Positions 34,441-45,300 of a stretch of 64,000 nt of DNA are shown in pieces; within the stretch, counting starts at the first letter, position 1, and every line of letters starts with the position of its first letter. The notes under the pieces were generated by a model. That model ran no database searches. It saw nothing but the letters and a program-made list of their open reading frames with translations, and was not told the DNA's origin. The DNA lies in contig CAJUHV010000005.1 of the NCBI GenBank assembly GCA_910586445.1, positions 33,525-97,524 on the forward strand, written 5' to 3'. Position numbers and translations under genes: made by a program. Source of the stretch: an uncultured Eubacterium sp. (GTDB lineage Bacteria; Bacillota; Clostridia; Lachnospirales; Lachnospiraceae).

Positions 34441-37400
34441 TTATTTTATCAGAATTTCCCTCTGTAAATAAAATGAATATATAATTTTTTCTTTCACCGG
34501 CTTTCCAGTCGCCTTTTCTAACGCCTCTGCATATAGATCCAGCTGTACGGCATAACGCTCGGCCAGCTTCTCCGGCTCCTTTACCGAATCTGTCTTATAA
34601 TCAAGAATCACCAGCCTGCCGTCTTCTTCCCAGTATACATCCACAATTCCCTGAATCAGAATCAGCTCCTCGCTTGCTTTTTCATAGACTCTGGAGGCGG
34701 GTATGCCCATCACAAACGGCTGTTCTTTGTGCAGCGTGCCTTTTTCCTGCGCCTTCGCCATACGCTCTGCCAATGGGCTTTCCAAAAAACGTCCCAGCAT
34801 ATACGGGCTTACCAGCTGCTTCATATCCTGCGTAATGCGGGCTTCTAAGAGCATATTGTCGATCTGGCTGCGTATATCTGCCATGCGGTCATCGCTGCGC
34901 ATGCTCTGTATGAAATCAACTTCTTCCATGACCTTGTGGACGGCACTTCCGCGCAGCGCGCCCCGGCTTTCCTGCTGTGCCTGTGTACGCATAAAGGCCG
35001 GTATCATGCTTTCGCTTTCACGCTTTGGCGCAAACCACTCTTCCTGCGGCTGCGCTTCTTCTAATATAAGCTGATGACGGTGCTTCAGCTCGGATACGGA
35101 GATTTTTGTCTTTAAATCGGTATCCCCTTCGTAAGGATACTTCCATGAAAGCTTTTGATCCAGTTCTTCATACAGCTTCTGGTCAGCTGTCTTATACAGC
35201 TGCGAAAGCTGCACCAAATCCAGCTGCCCGGCTGCTGCCTCTACCGTTTCCTGAAGCTGTATATCCTGTGTATGGTATACACGCATACGGTAACTGCCTG
35301 CCTGGTTTGTGCTGACAATCGGATATACCCAGTCTAAACAGCTTGCGGCATGCGATCTGGCAAAGTACCCCATCGGGCTTTCCCCATGTGAAGCCTCTGC
35401 CTGCTTTGGCTCTTCTTTAACGGCTGCTGTCATAATCAGCTTTTCCTTTGCGCGGGTCAGCGCTACATACAAAACCCTGAGCTCTTCCCCCTGATTGTCC
35501 ATGCCGATTTCATTTTCCAAAACCTTTTTGATAAATCCCGGCTTTCGAATCCGTTTCTCTGCATCGATATAATCTAAGCCTATCCCGTACTCCGGGTGCA
35601 GGATCAGCCTGTTTCGGACATCCTGCCTGTTAAACTGTTTGCCCATTCCGCAGACAAATACAACCGGAAACTCCAGTCCCTTGCTTTTATGAATGCTCAT
35701 TATGCGCACGACGTCTTCGTTTTCGCTGGTAATATCGGCTTCTCCAAAATCAATCTCATATTTTTTCAGCTTTTCGATATAGCGTACAAAATGAAACAGC
35801 CCCTTATAGCTCGACTTTTCATATGCAATTGCTTTTTCCAAAAGCATGTCTACATTGGCACGGCGCTGCCTGCCTGCGGGCATGGCCTGAATGTAGGACG
35901 CATAGCCGGTTTCTTCCAGAACGGTCTGTATCAGCTGATGAATCGGCGTATATGACGTCATGCTGCGCAGCTTTTGATACGTTTCCAAAAAACGGGACAC
36001 CTTACGCCCGGCAGGCCCGGAAGAAGCCGCTTCATCCGCCGCATAGTCCAGCAGCGCCAGAAAAAAGAAATGCTCCCTGCTGCCTGCTTTGATCTGTGCC
36101 AGCTCCTCGCCTGTAAGCCTCCCGATCGGAGAGGCCAGCACTGCTGCCAGCGGGATATCCTGCAGCGGATTGTCTAAAATAGACAGCATGCTCAGTATCG
36201 TCTGTATTTCTACTGCTCCAAAATACCCGGTCTGGGATGTCGTATATGCCGGAATGCCTGCTTCGGTAAAGACCTTCAAAAACGTATCCGCCCAGCCTGT
36301 AATGCTTCTTAATAATATAACTATGTCACGGTAATTAAGCCTGCGCAGCTCGCCTGTCTGCTTATCCGTAACCAGCTGCGTCTCCATCATCTCATGGATA
36401 CGCGCTGCTGCCATCCGCGCCTCTAGCTGCTGCCAGTCGTCTATTTCTGCTTCTGCCAGCTCTTCCGCAGAGGCCTGTGCCAGCAGAAGCTCGCTGATAA
36501 AAGCATTTTTAGTATCCGGCTTTGGATACGAGGCACCCACATACAGTGCAGCCTGCGCATCGTACTCTACATTTCCCAGATCTTCGTGCATGATTTTATA
36601 AAAAATCTCATTAACGCTGTCCAGCACCTCGCTCCGGCTGCGGAAATTTTGATGAAGGTCGATTTTCTGCCTCTCGCTTTCATCCGTTGTATAAGTTTTA
36701 TATTTTTCAATAAACAGTTCCGGTCTCGCAAGGCGGAACCGGTAAATACTCTGCTTTACATCCCCGACCATAAAGATATTGTTCTGCCCCAGCTCCTCAC
36801 GTGAAACAGCCCTTAGAATCGTCTCCTGCACATAATTGCTGTCCTGGTACTCATCGATCATAATTTCTTCATAGATTTCACGCAGCTCTCTGGCAGCAGC
36901 TGTCGGCTCCTTTGTCTGTTCATCAATCAGTATTTTTAATGCAAAATGCTCGATATCCGAAAAATCAAGCAGGTTTCTTTCCGATTTTTCTGCCTGATAT
37001 GCCATGGAAAAGGACTGCACCAGCTCCGCCAGCGCCTCCACATCCGGCAGTATTTTTTGCAGGTCTAAAAGCATACGCCCGCTGTCCTGATAAAAATAAG
37101 CGTCTGCCAGGCTCCCCAGTGTATCCTTCATCACCTTGCGCAGGCTTTTGACCCGTTCCTGCTTTTCTACGCTGCCTTCGTATCTGCGGTTAACGCCCAG
37201 CTTCGTAAACTTGAGGCCGGAAAGCCTGCTGCCATACTGCTCAAAACTGCTGCAGCCGGCCAGATCCTCTAACAGTGACAAGTCATCCTGCACCGCTGCC
37301 AGATACATCCCCGGCCCGTCGTAATCCTCACAAAGCGTTTTGGCATATTCCATCTGTTTTTTTAAATCTGCGGTAATAAATCCCAAATACCGCAGCAGCC

Positions 37401-38043
37401 CCTGCATCCACGGCTGGCTGTTTAACTGTTCTTCATCCTCCAGACGGTAATGGTCTGCCAAAGATTCCAGATATTCCTGCGGCCACGGATAGCTCTGTGA
37501 AAATTCGTACAGACGCAGCATAAAATTTACCAGCGCAGCATCACTTTTTGCCGTCGCATAACGGTCTGCCAGCTGCAGAAAGCCTTCGGATTTTTGCTGG
37601 TAATGCTGCTCCATAACTGCCTCGGCCACATCCGCCTTGATCAGCTCCAGCTCGCCTGGGTCTGCAATCCGAAAGGAAGGCTCCAGCCCGATCGTCTGGA
37701 AATAATTGCGCACGACATACAGGCAGAAGCTGTCGATTGTAGTAATCTGCGCATTATGCACAAGCGTATACTGCCGCTGCAGGCTAGGATGATCCGGCTC
37801 CAGCTCCATACGTTTTTCAATCGCGCTGCTGACACGTTCACGCATTTCTGCTGCCGCTGCTTTTGTAAAAGTAACAATCAGCATACGGTCAATATCTACC
37901 GGATGCGCTTTGTCCAGTACCTTGGATAGAATGCGCTCTACGAGTACGGCTGTTTTGCCGGAGCCTGCCGCCGCCGCTACCAAAAGATTGCGGTTTCTTA
38001 ATTCGATTACCTGTTTCTGTTCTTTCGTCCACGAAAAACCCAC
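34441..38043 (-). CDS. addA: ATP-dependent helicase/nuclease subunit A
   Basis: This 1200-residue protein is the AddA subunit of the AddAB double-strand-break repair enzyme. It has the UvrD-type Walker A (VAAAAGSGKTAVLVERIL), motif II (IMIDEYQDSNYVQE), GDVKQSIYRFRLARP, motif VI (RVLYVALTRAKEKL) and a C-terminal RecB-like nuclease (RLVILDYKTDSV). The length is as expected. The start is GTG, with AAGGCAGG upstream; GFSWTKEQKQVIE follows as in other AddA proteins. The gap to addB is 15 nt. Confidence 0.97.
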   Translation of the reverse strand: MGFSWTKEQKQVIELRNRNLLVAAAAGSGKTAVLVERILSKVLDKAHPVDIDRMLIVTFTKAAAAEMRERVSSAIEKRMELEPDHPSLQRQYTLVHNAQITTIDSFCLYVVRNYFQTIGLEPSFRIADPGELELIKADVAEAVMEQHYQQKSEGFLQLADRYATAKSDAALVNFMLRLYEFSQSYPWPQEYLESLADHYRLEDEEQLNSQPWMQGLLRYLGFITADLKKQMEYAKTLCEDYDGPGMYLAAVQDDLSLLEDLAGCSSFEQYGSRLSGLKFTKLGVNRRYEGSVEKQERVKSLRKVMKDTLGSLADAYFYQDSGRMLLDLQKILPDVEALAELVQSFSMAYQAEKSERNLLDFSDIEHFALKILIDEQTKEPTAAARELREIYEEIMIDEYQDSNYVQETILRAVSREELGQNNIFMVGDVKQSIYRFRLARPELFIEKYKTYTTDESERQKIDLHQNFRSRSEVLDSVNEIFYKIMHEDLGNVEYDAQAALYVGASYPKPDTKNAFISELLLAQASAEELAEAEIDDWQQLEARMAAARIHEMMETQLVTDKQTGELRRLNYRDIVILLRSITGWADTFLKVFTEAGIPAYTTSQTGYFGAVEIQTILSMLSILDNPLQDIPLAAVLASPIGRLTGEELAQIKAGSREHFFFLALLDYAADEAASSGPAGRKVSRFLETYQKLRSMTSYTPIHQLIQTVLEETGYASYIQAMPAGRQRRANVDMLLEKAIAYEKSSYKGLFHFVRYIEKLKKYEIDFGEADITSENEDVVRIMSIHKSKGLEFPVVFVCGMGKQFNRQDVRNRLILHPEYGIGLDYIDAEKRIRKPGFIKKVLENEIGMDNQGEELRVLYVALTRAKEKLIMTAAVKEEPKQAEASHGESPMGYFARSHAASCLDWVYPIVSTNQAGSYRMRVYHTQDIQLQETVEAAAGQLDLVQLSQLYKTADQKLYEELDQKLSWKYPYEGDTDLKTKISVSELKHRHQLILEEAQPQEEWFAPKRESESMIPAFMRTQAQQESRGALRGSAVHKVMEEVDFIQSMRSDDRMADIRSQIDNMLLEARITQDMKQLVSPYMLGRFLESPLAERMAKAQEKGTLHKEQPFVMGIPASRVYEKASEELILIQGIVDVYWEEDGRLVILDYKTDSVKEPEKLAERYAVQLDLYAEALEKATGKPVKEKIIYSFYLQREILIK

Positions 38044-38058
38044 AAATATATACCTGCC

Positions 38059-41000
38059 TTAATTCTTATTTTCATCCATCTTTTCATCCATTTTTTCTAT
38101 AATCTTGGCTGCCTGATCAAACTTGGGCAGCCTGCGGTACTCAAATCCGTCGATCCTGAGGTCAAATCCGCATACGCTCTGGTACGGACAATACCCACAC
38201 GGCGTGCGGCCGTCCAGCTCATATGGATTTACCGCGATCTCGCCCTGCATCATGCGCCTGCCCAGCTCCGAGATCTTTCTGCTGACATAATCCGAGATCA
38301 CGCCAAACTGCTGCTCGGAAACAGCCTTTGAATTTTTGCGCAGCGTCCCGTCCTTATTTTCCGTTATGGGCAGTATGGCAGAGGACGACTGCATATTTTT
38401 ATCCATCGCACGGTATACCTGCGGGTCGGAGTTCACATATCCGTCCAGCTTCAGCTTTGCGATAATCTGCTGCCTGATCTCTTCTTCCGACAGCTCTTCG
38501 CCGTCGTCATCCAGCATCGGATCGTCGATATGATAATAAAAAATGCCCGCCGGACGTATGTTCTTTGCAGGATATTTCCTGTGCAGCAGCTCCATGGCTG
38601 CATTCAGGTATACGACCAGCTGCAGCTGCAGCCCATGATAGATCGACAGCAGCTGAAAGCTCGTACTGCCTGACTTATAGTCAATAACCTTGACATATGC
38701 CTCTTTTTCCCGCTCCCACAGATCCATGCGGTCGATCCTGCCCCTTAAACGTATCTTCTCTTCTTCGCTGAGCGAAAAATTGACTGCCTCCAGCTGATTG
38801 ACATACTGAAACGACACCTCATAATTTTCCGGCACAAAGCAGCCGCTTTTAATCTGACAGCCCAAGACCTCTACTGTCCTGTTTAACACTCTTTCCATAC
38901 GCCGCACCAGATAAATATTGCGCTCCCCGTCAGCAAGCGCTGCATTGGGACAGGCCGCTATCGCCTGATTGAGCGCCTCCCTGGCATACTGCTGCTGGTG
39001 CTGCGGCGTAACATGAAACCAGTCATCCCCCGCGGCCTGCATCCGCTTTGCATACTGCTCCAATGCCTCATGCAGGATATTGCCAAAATCCACCGGTTCA
39101 AATTCACTGATCTGCCTTTTCGACAGCAGAAGCCCGTACTGGAGAAAATGCGAGAAGGCACAGCTGGCAAACCGCTCCAGGCGTGTCACAGAATGCTCCA
39201 GCACCTTTCCATACAGCTCGCGGCAGATTTCGGCGCTCAGCCTGGAATCCTTATGCACATAAAAGGCTGCTTTTACATACTCCGATACGGTATGCGCCCA
39301 TTCCTCATGCTGCATGTACCAGGCATACAGCGCCTTCCATTCCTCTTTCGCCGGATTTTTTTCTGCATGATTTTCTCTTAAATTTCCCGCATGATCCTCT
39401 TTTATATCATCTTCATTTAACTTATTCTCTTTGATGTCCAACAGTCCGTTTAAAAAATAATTCATACTGCTTTTGGCTGTTGCCGCCTCCTGCCCCCTCG
39501 GTGAACATACCGAAAGCTTTGGAAACATTTTCAAGACCACACTGATCAGATATGACCTGCGTCTGGTGCCTCCGTCCTGCCCGGACTGCGAATAGGTCAT
39601 ATACAGACGTTCCGAAGGCTTGGTCATATTTAAATACAGATAAAACTTTTGGATAAATGCCTTTTCCCGCGCTGTCGGTGCCAGCGACAGATCATAGCCT
39701 GCCAGCTTTTCCCGCTCAAACTCGCTGAGAATGCCGCCGGAAGATTCATTTTTAGGTATAATGCCGTCATTTACCCCGATAAAAAATAAGACCTTGATCT
39801 GCTCCAGCCTCGTACGCTCAATATCTCCAAACAGCACCCTGTCATAGCCGGGCGGAATAATGCCTACCTTGGACGCCTCAAAGCCTGCGTCCAAAATCTG
39901 TGCATACTCTTTTATCGATACCTGCTCACTGCCCAGCAGTTCTACGAGCTTGTCAAAAAGATCCATAACAATTCCATAGATCTGCTCATTTTCTTTTGCC
40001 TGTGCAAGCATGCCCTGTGATTCAAACAGCTCCTTCTGCCGGTCAATAAGCCCGCTCAGCCCTATCGATACAAGCAGCTCATATAATGCTGTCGTCATAT
40101 CCCGCACGTCGGCCTTTTTTGTATGAAACACCGTATGAAACGGAGTAAACTGGTCTACAAATGCCTGTCTTACCTCATTCAGCCTGCCCAGCTCTGCCTC
40201 CTCCAGCCACGGCGCAGGCCGCACCCAGCTTTTTTTATAGCCGCCAAACCCCCGTATGCCATATGCAAGCAGATAATTTTCGAACAGGTCAATTTCTTCC
40301 TGGTCTATGCCGCTCAGCCCGCTTTTTAAAAACCGCATAACGCTTTCATAAGAATAGTCCGATGTCTCCATTTCCAACACTGCGCGTACCAGCTCGATCA
40401 TCGGATGAAACAGTATATTTTTTTTCTGGTCTATAAACAGCGGTATTTCATACAGTTCAAAGATTTCCTCTGCATAGTTCGCATATGACGGTACGTCTCC
40501 GGTAACAACTGCGATGTCAATATAGCGGCAGCTGCCGCTTGAAACCAGTTTCCGAATCTGCCCTGCCACATAATGCAGCTCATCTTTGGGCTGGAACAGG
40601 CTGCATATGCGGATTTCCTCCTGCCCGCTGCTGTATTTTGCCGGGCGGCGCCGGAACAGGTTCTGCTCTAAATGATAGATTGCCGGTGCATGCTCATACC
40701 GCCTGCTGCGCCCGTCTCCTAAAAGCACCGGGTCTAAAATCTCTACCTGCTGCCTTTTTGCGATCTCATATAGTGACTGGATTGTTTTTTTGCTTAAATA
40801 AAACAGATCCTGCAGATCCAGGCTGCCGTAAAACGGCTCGCTGTCATCCATAGTAAGCGCCGCCTGTACAGAGTGTGCCAGCGGCATCAGCTCTTCCAAA
40901 AACTCGTTCTGCACCGGAGTAAAGCCAGTATACCCATCCAGAACCACGATGCTGTCACGCAGAAGCTCTGACTCCGGCGCTGCCTTTGTCAACAGACAGA

Positions 41001-41541
41001 TAATCTCATCCGCCGTCACATAGCGTCCTTTTAAAAACTCACCAAAGCCTTTGTACAGTGTCAATATATCGTTCAGCTTATACCAGAGCGCATTTTTCTG
41101 CTCGAGCGCATCCCGCACCTGTTCCAAATCCTCCAGCGCCACATGATACTGGGCCAGCTCGGACAGCAGTGACTTCATCTCGCTGATATACCCGGTCTTT
41201 CGGATATTCCCGCCGAGCACAAAAAGCTCACGCTCCTTTTGGGCAGCGACCTTGCGCAGCACCAGATTTTTTCCGGTTTCCTCCAGTACTACAAAATCCA
41301 GCATGCCCAGATCGTCAAACACACGATAGGCAAGCCGCTGAAAGCTCAATACGTCAATATTTAAGATCGAATGCGCCGGATGGCGGTCTACAAACTCCTT
41401 CTGCGTCTGCATCGTAAACTGCTCCGGGACTAAAAACAAAAATTTTTTCTGCGGGTGCCTGCCTGCCTCTTCGATCACATGCTCATACAGCCAGGTGGAC
41501 TTACCGCTGCCAGAATTACCCAGAATTAATTGCAGCGACAT
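38059..41541 (-). CDS. addB: ATP-dependent helicase/nuclease subunit B
   Basis: This 1160-residue protein is AddB. It has the N-terminal P-loop LILGNSGSGKSTWLYEHV, a central inactivated helicase region and a C-terminal nuclease (YVKVIDYKSGSTSF). The four Cys of the iron-sulfur staple are present: one in FASCAFSHF and three in CGYCPYQSVC. The start lies 2 nt after the response-regulator stop, so the repair genes are transcribed together with the upstream signalling pair. Confidence 0.97.
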   Translation of the reverse strand: MSLQLILGNSGSGKSTWLYEHVIEEAGRHPQKKFLFLVPEQFTMQTQKEFVDRHPAHSILNIDVLSFQRLAYRVFDDLGMLDFVVLEETGKNLVLRKVAAQKERELFVLGGNIRKTGYISEMKSLLSELAQYHVALEDLEQVRDALEQKNALWYKLNDILTLYKGFGEFLKGRYVTADEIICLLTKAAPESELLRDSIVVLDGYTGFTPVQNEFLEELMPLAHSVQAALTMDDSEPFYGSLDLQDLFYLSKKTIQSLYEIAKRQQVEILDPVLLGDGRSRRYEHAPAIYHLEQNLFRRRPAKYSSGQEEIRICSLFQPKDELHYVAGQIRKLVSSGSCRYIDIAVVTGDVPSYANYAEEIFELYEIPLFIDQKKNILFHPMIELVRAVLEMETSDYSYESVMRFLKSGLSGIDQEEIDLFENYLLAYGIRGFGGYKKSWVRPAPWLEEAELGRLNEVRQAFVDQFTPFHTVFHTKKADVRDMTTALYELLVSIGLSGLIDRQKELFESQGMLAQAKENEQIYGIVMDLFDKLVELLGSEQVSIKEYAQILDAGFEASKVGIIPPGYDRVLFGDIERTRLEQIKVLFFIGVNDGIIPKNESSGGILSEFEREKLAGYDLSLAPTAREKAFIQKFYLYLNMTKPSERLYMTYSQSGQDGGTRRRSYLISVVLKMFPKLSVCSPRGQEAATAKSSMNYFLNGLLDIKENKLNEDDIKEDHAGNLRENHAEKNPAKEEWKALYAWYMQHEEWAHTVSEYVKAAFYVHKDSRLSAEICRELYGKVLEHSVTRLERFASCAFSHFLQYGLLLSKRQISEFEPVDFGNILHEALEQYAKRMQAAGDDWFHVTPQHQQQYAREALNQAIAACPNAALADGERNIYLVRRMERVLNRTVEVLGCQIKSGCFVPENYEVSFQYVNQLEAVNFSLSEEEKIRLRGRIDRMDLWEREKEAYVKVIDYKSGSTSFQLLSIYHGLQLQLVVYLNAAMELLHRKYPAKNIRPAGIFYYHIDDPMLDDDGEELSEEEIRQQIIAKLKLDGYVNSDPQVYRAMDKNMQSSSAILPITENKDGTLRKNSKAVSEQQFGVISDYVSRKISELGRRMMQGEIAVNPYELDGRTPCGYCPYQSVCGFDLRIDGFEYRRLPKFDQAAKIIEKMDEKMDENKN

Positions 41542-41543
41542 AT

Positions 41544-42329
41544 TTATTCTCCATTGTTTAGTATTTTTTCAAGCTCCACAAGCAGCTTGTCTTTGACCGC
41601 CGGCTTTAAAAAATATCCCGCCGGCTTCAGCTTTAAAACCGCCTCTATATTTGCCCGGTCGTTAATAGCTGTCAGAAATACAACCGGGATGCTCTGCAGC
41701 TCTTCATCTGCACGTATCATCTCAAGCGTCATCCTGCCGTCGCAGACCGGCATCTCATAATCCAGCAAAATTAAATCCGGCCTCTTTTTTCCAATCGAAG
41801 TCATGGCCTGTGCGCCGGAAATCGCTACCGCTACTTCGTATTTATCCTCCAGCATGGCTTTCATTGTACGCAGCGTCGTGCCGTTATCATCTACGACTAA
41901 GATCCGCTTCTTTCCCGAATGCGCCTTTTTTTCTCTTTCTTCTGCAGCCTCCCTTTCTACTTCCTTCTCATCTAGTCCGAGACGCCTGCAAACAGCGTTT
42001 AGAATCACTGTATTTTCCACCGGACGGATCAGGTTCTCAAACTGTCCGTCTTCATAATATTTAAAAAACGTGCTGCTTTCTTCCTTTGTGCCGATCGTCA
42101 GTATCGGTGTCTGCGCATACTTATCGCTCAGCATATAAAAGATCGACGTATCGATATCATACGCGCCGATTAAGCTGATTAAAACTAAATCAGGATTTAC
42201 AATCTTTAGCATCCCATCCAAGACATTCGCATTTTCCGAACAAAGCTGTACGTGAAAATATTGGGACAAAAACTTGTTTGTTTCGTTTACTACACTATTC
42301 AGCTTTCCGATCAATAAAATCTTTTTCAT
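41544..42329 (-). CDS. Double-receiver response regulator without output domain
   Basis: The second half of this 261-residue protein is a full receiver (RILVVDDNGTTLRTM, phospho-Asp in LILLDYEMPVCDG, YFLKPAVKDKLL). The first half has a receiver-like fold but has lost the phosphorylation site: ILLIGKLNSVVNETN replaces the acidic pair and DLVLISLIGAYD has Ser where Asp should be. There is no DNA-binding or enzyme domain. It follows the hybrid kinase by 19 nt with AAGGAG, and is the likely phosphate acceptor or shuttle for that kinase. It runs directly into addB. Confidence 0.9.
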   Translation of the reverse strand: MKKILLIGKLNSVVNETNKFLSQYFHVQLCSENANVLDGMLKIVNPDLVLISLIGAYDIDTSIFYMLSDKYAQTPILTIGTKEESSTFFKYYEDGQFENLIRPVENTVILNAVCRRLGLDEKEVEREAAEEREKKAHSGKKRILVVDDNGTTLRTMKAMLEDKYEVAVAISGAQAMTSIGKKRPDLILLDYEMPVCDGRMTLEMIRADEELQSIPVVFLTAINDRANIEAVLKLKPAGYFLKPAVKDKLLVELEKILNNGE

Positions 42330-42348
42330 TTCCTTCTCCTTTATTTAT

Positions 42349-45300
42349 CTATAACTGCTCATTCTGCACACACTGCTGACGCTGGCTGTGATCCGCCGCC
42401 TGCTCCATCTGGCCGGTCAGCAGATCCGCTGCACGATCCGTTTCTTCCGGGTCTAGATTATTTACCGCCTCTGCGAGCTTTTGGATATTCTGCCCCATTT
42501 CTTCCGGGTACTCATACGCCCGCAGCCTGCCAATCAGCTCATCAGCCTGATCAATATCCAGCTCCTGCATGCTGAGGCGGACCATCTCTACCAATGCCTG
42601 CATAACAGAATAATCCTTCACTTCTTTTTTTACCTCTGTCTCTATGCCGAAAACTCCATGCAGCTTCATCCGATAGCTGCGCCACTCTTCTAAAAAGGCC
42701 GGCGTAATCGATCTTACGACCTCTGTTTTACCATCTCTTGCCGCATATTCCAAGATCTTGGCGACACCAGACAGCGGCATTATCCCAATTGTTGCCGCAA
42801 GGCTCTTCATCGCATGTACCTGAATCCGGTACTGCTCCAGGCCATGTTCCGTACCCGCCTCCTGCCCGTCCATCTGTCTGTAAAAGCCTTCCAGCCGGTC
42901 TGCTGCCGAATCAATCTGGGCATAAAATTCTTTGACAGTATATTCCAGCAGCTCCAGATCCGGCAGATGCATCCAGGCATACTGCCAGTCCAGGCCGTCA
43001 ACCTGCGGCAGCTGCTCCATTAGATCATACATCTGCTTTGTATCCGCTCCGTTTGGGCCGTCCGCGTCTGCCGGATCAGCCGGCGCTTCTTTTAACAGAT
43101 GATCCGCCAGCATCTCTTTTAGCATATGCTCCAGTTTTTCCGGGACAATCGGTTTTGATAAAAAGCCGTCAAAGCCCTCCTGCAGATACTTCTCCTTTGC
43201 CCCTGATACAGCGTTTGCAGTCAATACGACGACCGGCGTATCCTTGCATGGATAGTCGTCCATCGCCTTCATATAATGCAGCGTTTCCACGCCGTCCATC
43301 TCGGGCATCATATGATCTAAAAAAATCACGTCATAGCGGTTATGCCGCACAAGCTCCAGGCATTCTGCACCGCCCTGCGCATCGGTCACTTGAATCTGTG
43401 TTTCCTTCAAGAGATTGCGCAGCACTTTGCGGTTCACGGCATTATCATCTACCACAAGTATTTCCGCCTCCGGCGCATACAGTTTTGCACTGTAGGTAAA
43501 ATCCTCTGCTGCCTGGCGCACCTTGGCACGAAAATCTCCGACCGGCGTATCATCAATGATCTTCTGCTCTAAGTCAAAATAGAATTTTGATCCTTTTCCG
43601 TATACGCTTTCGACCTGCATCCTGCTGCCTAAAAGCGACAGCAGCTGGATCGTAATATTCATGCCAAGCCCGGTGCCTTCGATATTGCGGTTTCGATCCT
43701 CTTCTATCCGCTCAAACTCTGCTGCCAGCTTCGGCAGGTCTTCCTCTTTGATTCCTATGCCGGTATCTTCTACTTCCACGCGGAGCTTTACCATACCAGC
43801 CTCATCCCGGCTGCTTTTTACCCGCAGCCACACAGTCCCTTCATGCGTATATTTAACAGCATTTGTCAATATATTTGTAATGACCTGGCGTATGCGCACA
43901 TCATCCCCGTACAGCCTGGATGGAATCTGATGATCTATCTCTACTTCCAGCTTCAGGTCTTTTCCCTCCGCCCTCTGCAGCGCCATATTGATCAGATCGT
44001 GGAGCATGCTGCTGATCTCATACTCGACCGGCACAATTTCCATTTTTCCGGATTCGATCTTTGAAAAATCCAGTATGTCATTGATCAAGGACAGCAGCGT
44101 CTGCCCGGCAGTATAAATGTCCATGGCATATTCTTTGACCGCCTTCTCCTTTGACTCACGCAGTATCATCTGGTCCATGCCAAGCACCGCATTGATCGGC
44201 GTACGTATCTCATGGGACATATGAGCCAGAAACTTTCCTTTTGCCTCATTCGCAGCCATCGCTTCGTGCCTGGCCGCATCTGCTTCTTCTTTCGCCTTTG
44301 CCAGCCGTATATTCTGCTGCTCGGCCTCTTTTACTTTTTGCTGCAGCAGGCACGCATTTTCCTCTACCTTGATCCGGTATTCTTTTGACAGCTGCATAAT
44401 ATGTACGATAGACATAATCAATCCAAATACAGTCATCCCATACTGGCTTGCTGTTTTGCCTGGAATCCTTCCGATTAACAAATTCAAAATAATGTGTGCA
44501 GCGCCTCCTGACAGCAGGATCACTACTGCCAGAACAGATAACAGCGCCTGAAAGCTCCGGTTCTGATACGCAAACTGTATCAGGCTCACAATCGCCGCCA
44601 CACAGACACCGCTTACAAACACTGCGGTTATGCCGATCATTTCATGCATCTGCCATATGCCCAGAAGCTGCAGCAGAATCTGAGCCGCTGCATTTATAGC
44701 AATCGCTGCCAAAAGGACGGCAAAACGCTTTGGATACACTCCATGCAGTGCCCGCTCATAATAAAGCGCCAAAAACAAGGGGATTAACAGCACTAAATAT
44801 TCCTGTATTTCATATGCTTCATACACCCCATAAAATATACTCAGCGTATCTGTCTCAATAAAATAAAAAGTCCCTGCAGCCAGTCCGACAAAGCCCATAA
44901 ACAGTTCTCCCCTTGCTGGCTGGCGTGTATAGCGTCTGACTGCTGCAATCGCAAACATAAGAATCGATATAATAACGAGCAGCAGGCAGCAGCCGATATC
45001 CGCAATGCTGCCCCCGACAATCCCGATATATGTTACATCACGATTTTTTAAAACAAGGTATTCAAGCGATGCCGCCGCATCCGGCTTTTGGGAGACAAGC
45101 TCAATCCAAAATTCTCCGTTCTGCATCGTATTCGGCATATCGATAAAGTGTTCATATATACCCGACGGGACGGTGCCGTCCCCCTCACCTGTGCCGTATT
45201 CGTATAAGACCTCATCATCTAAAACTACACGTACCGCAGAATCCACAGTGGAAAAGCTCAGTGTCATGCCTTCATAGTCATTGAACAGCTCGGTGACATA

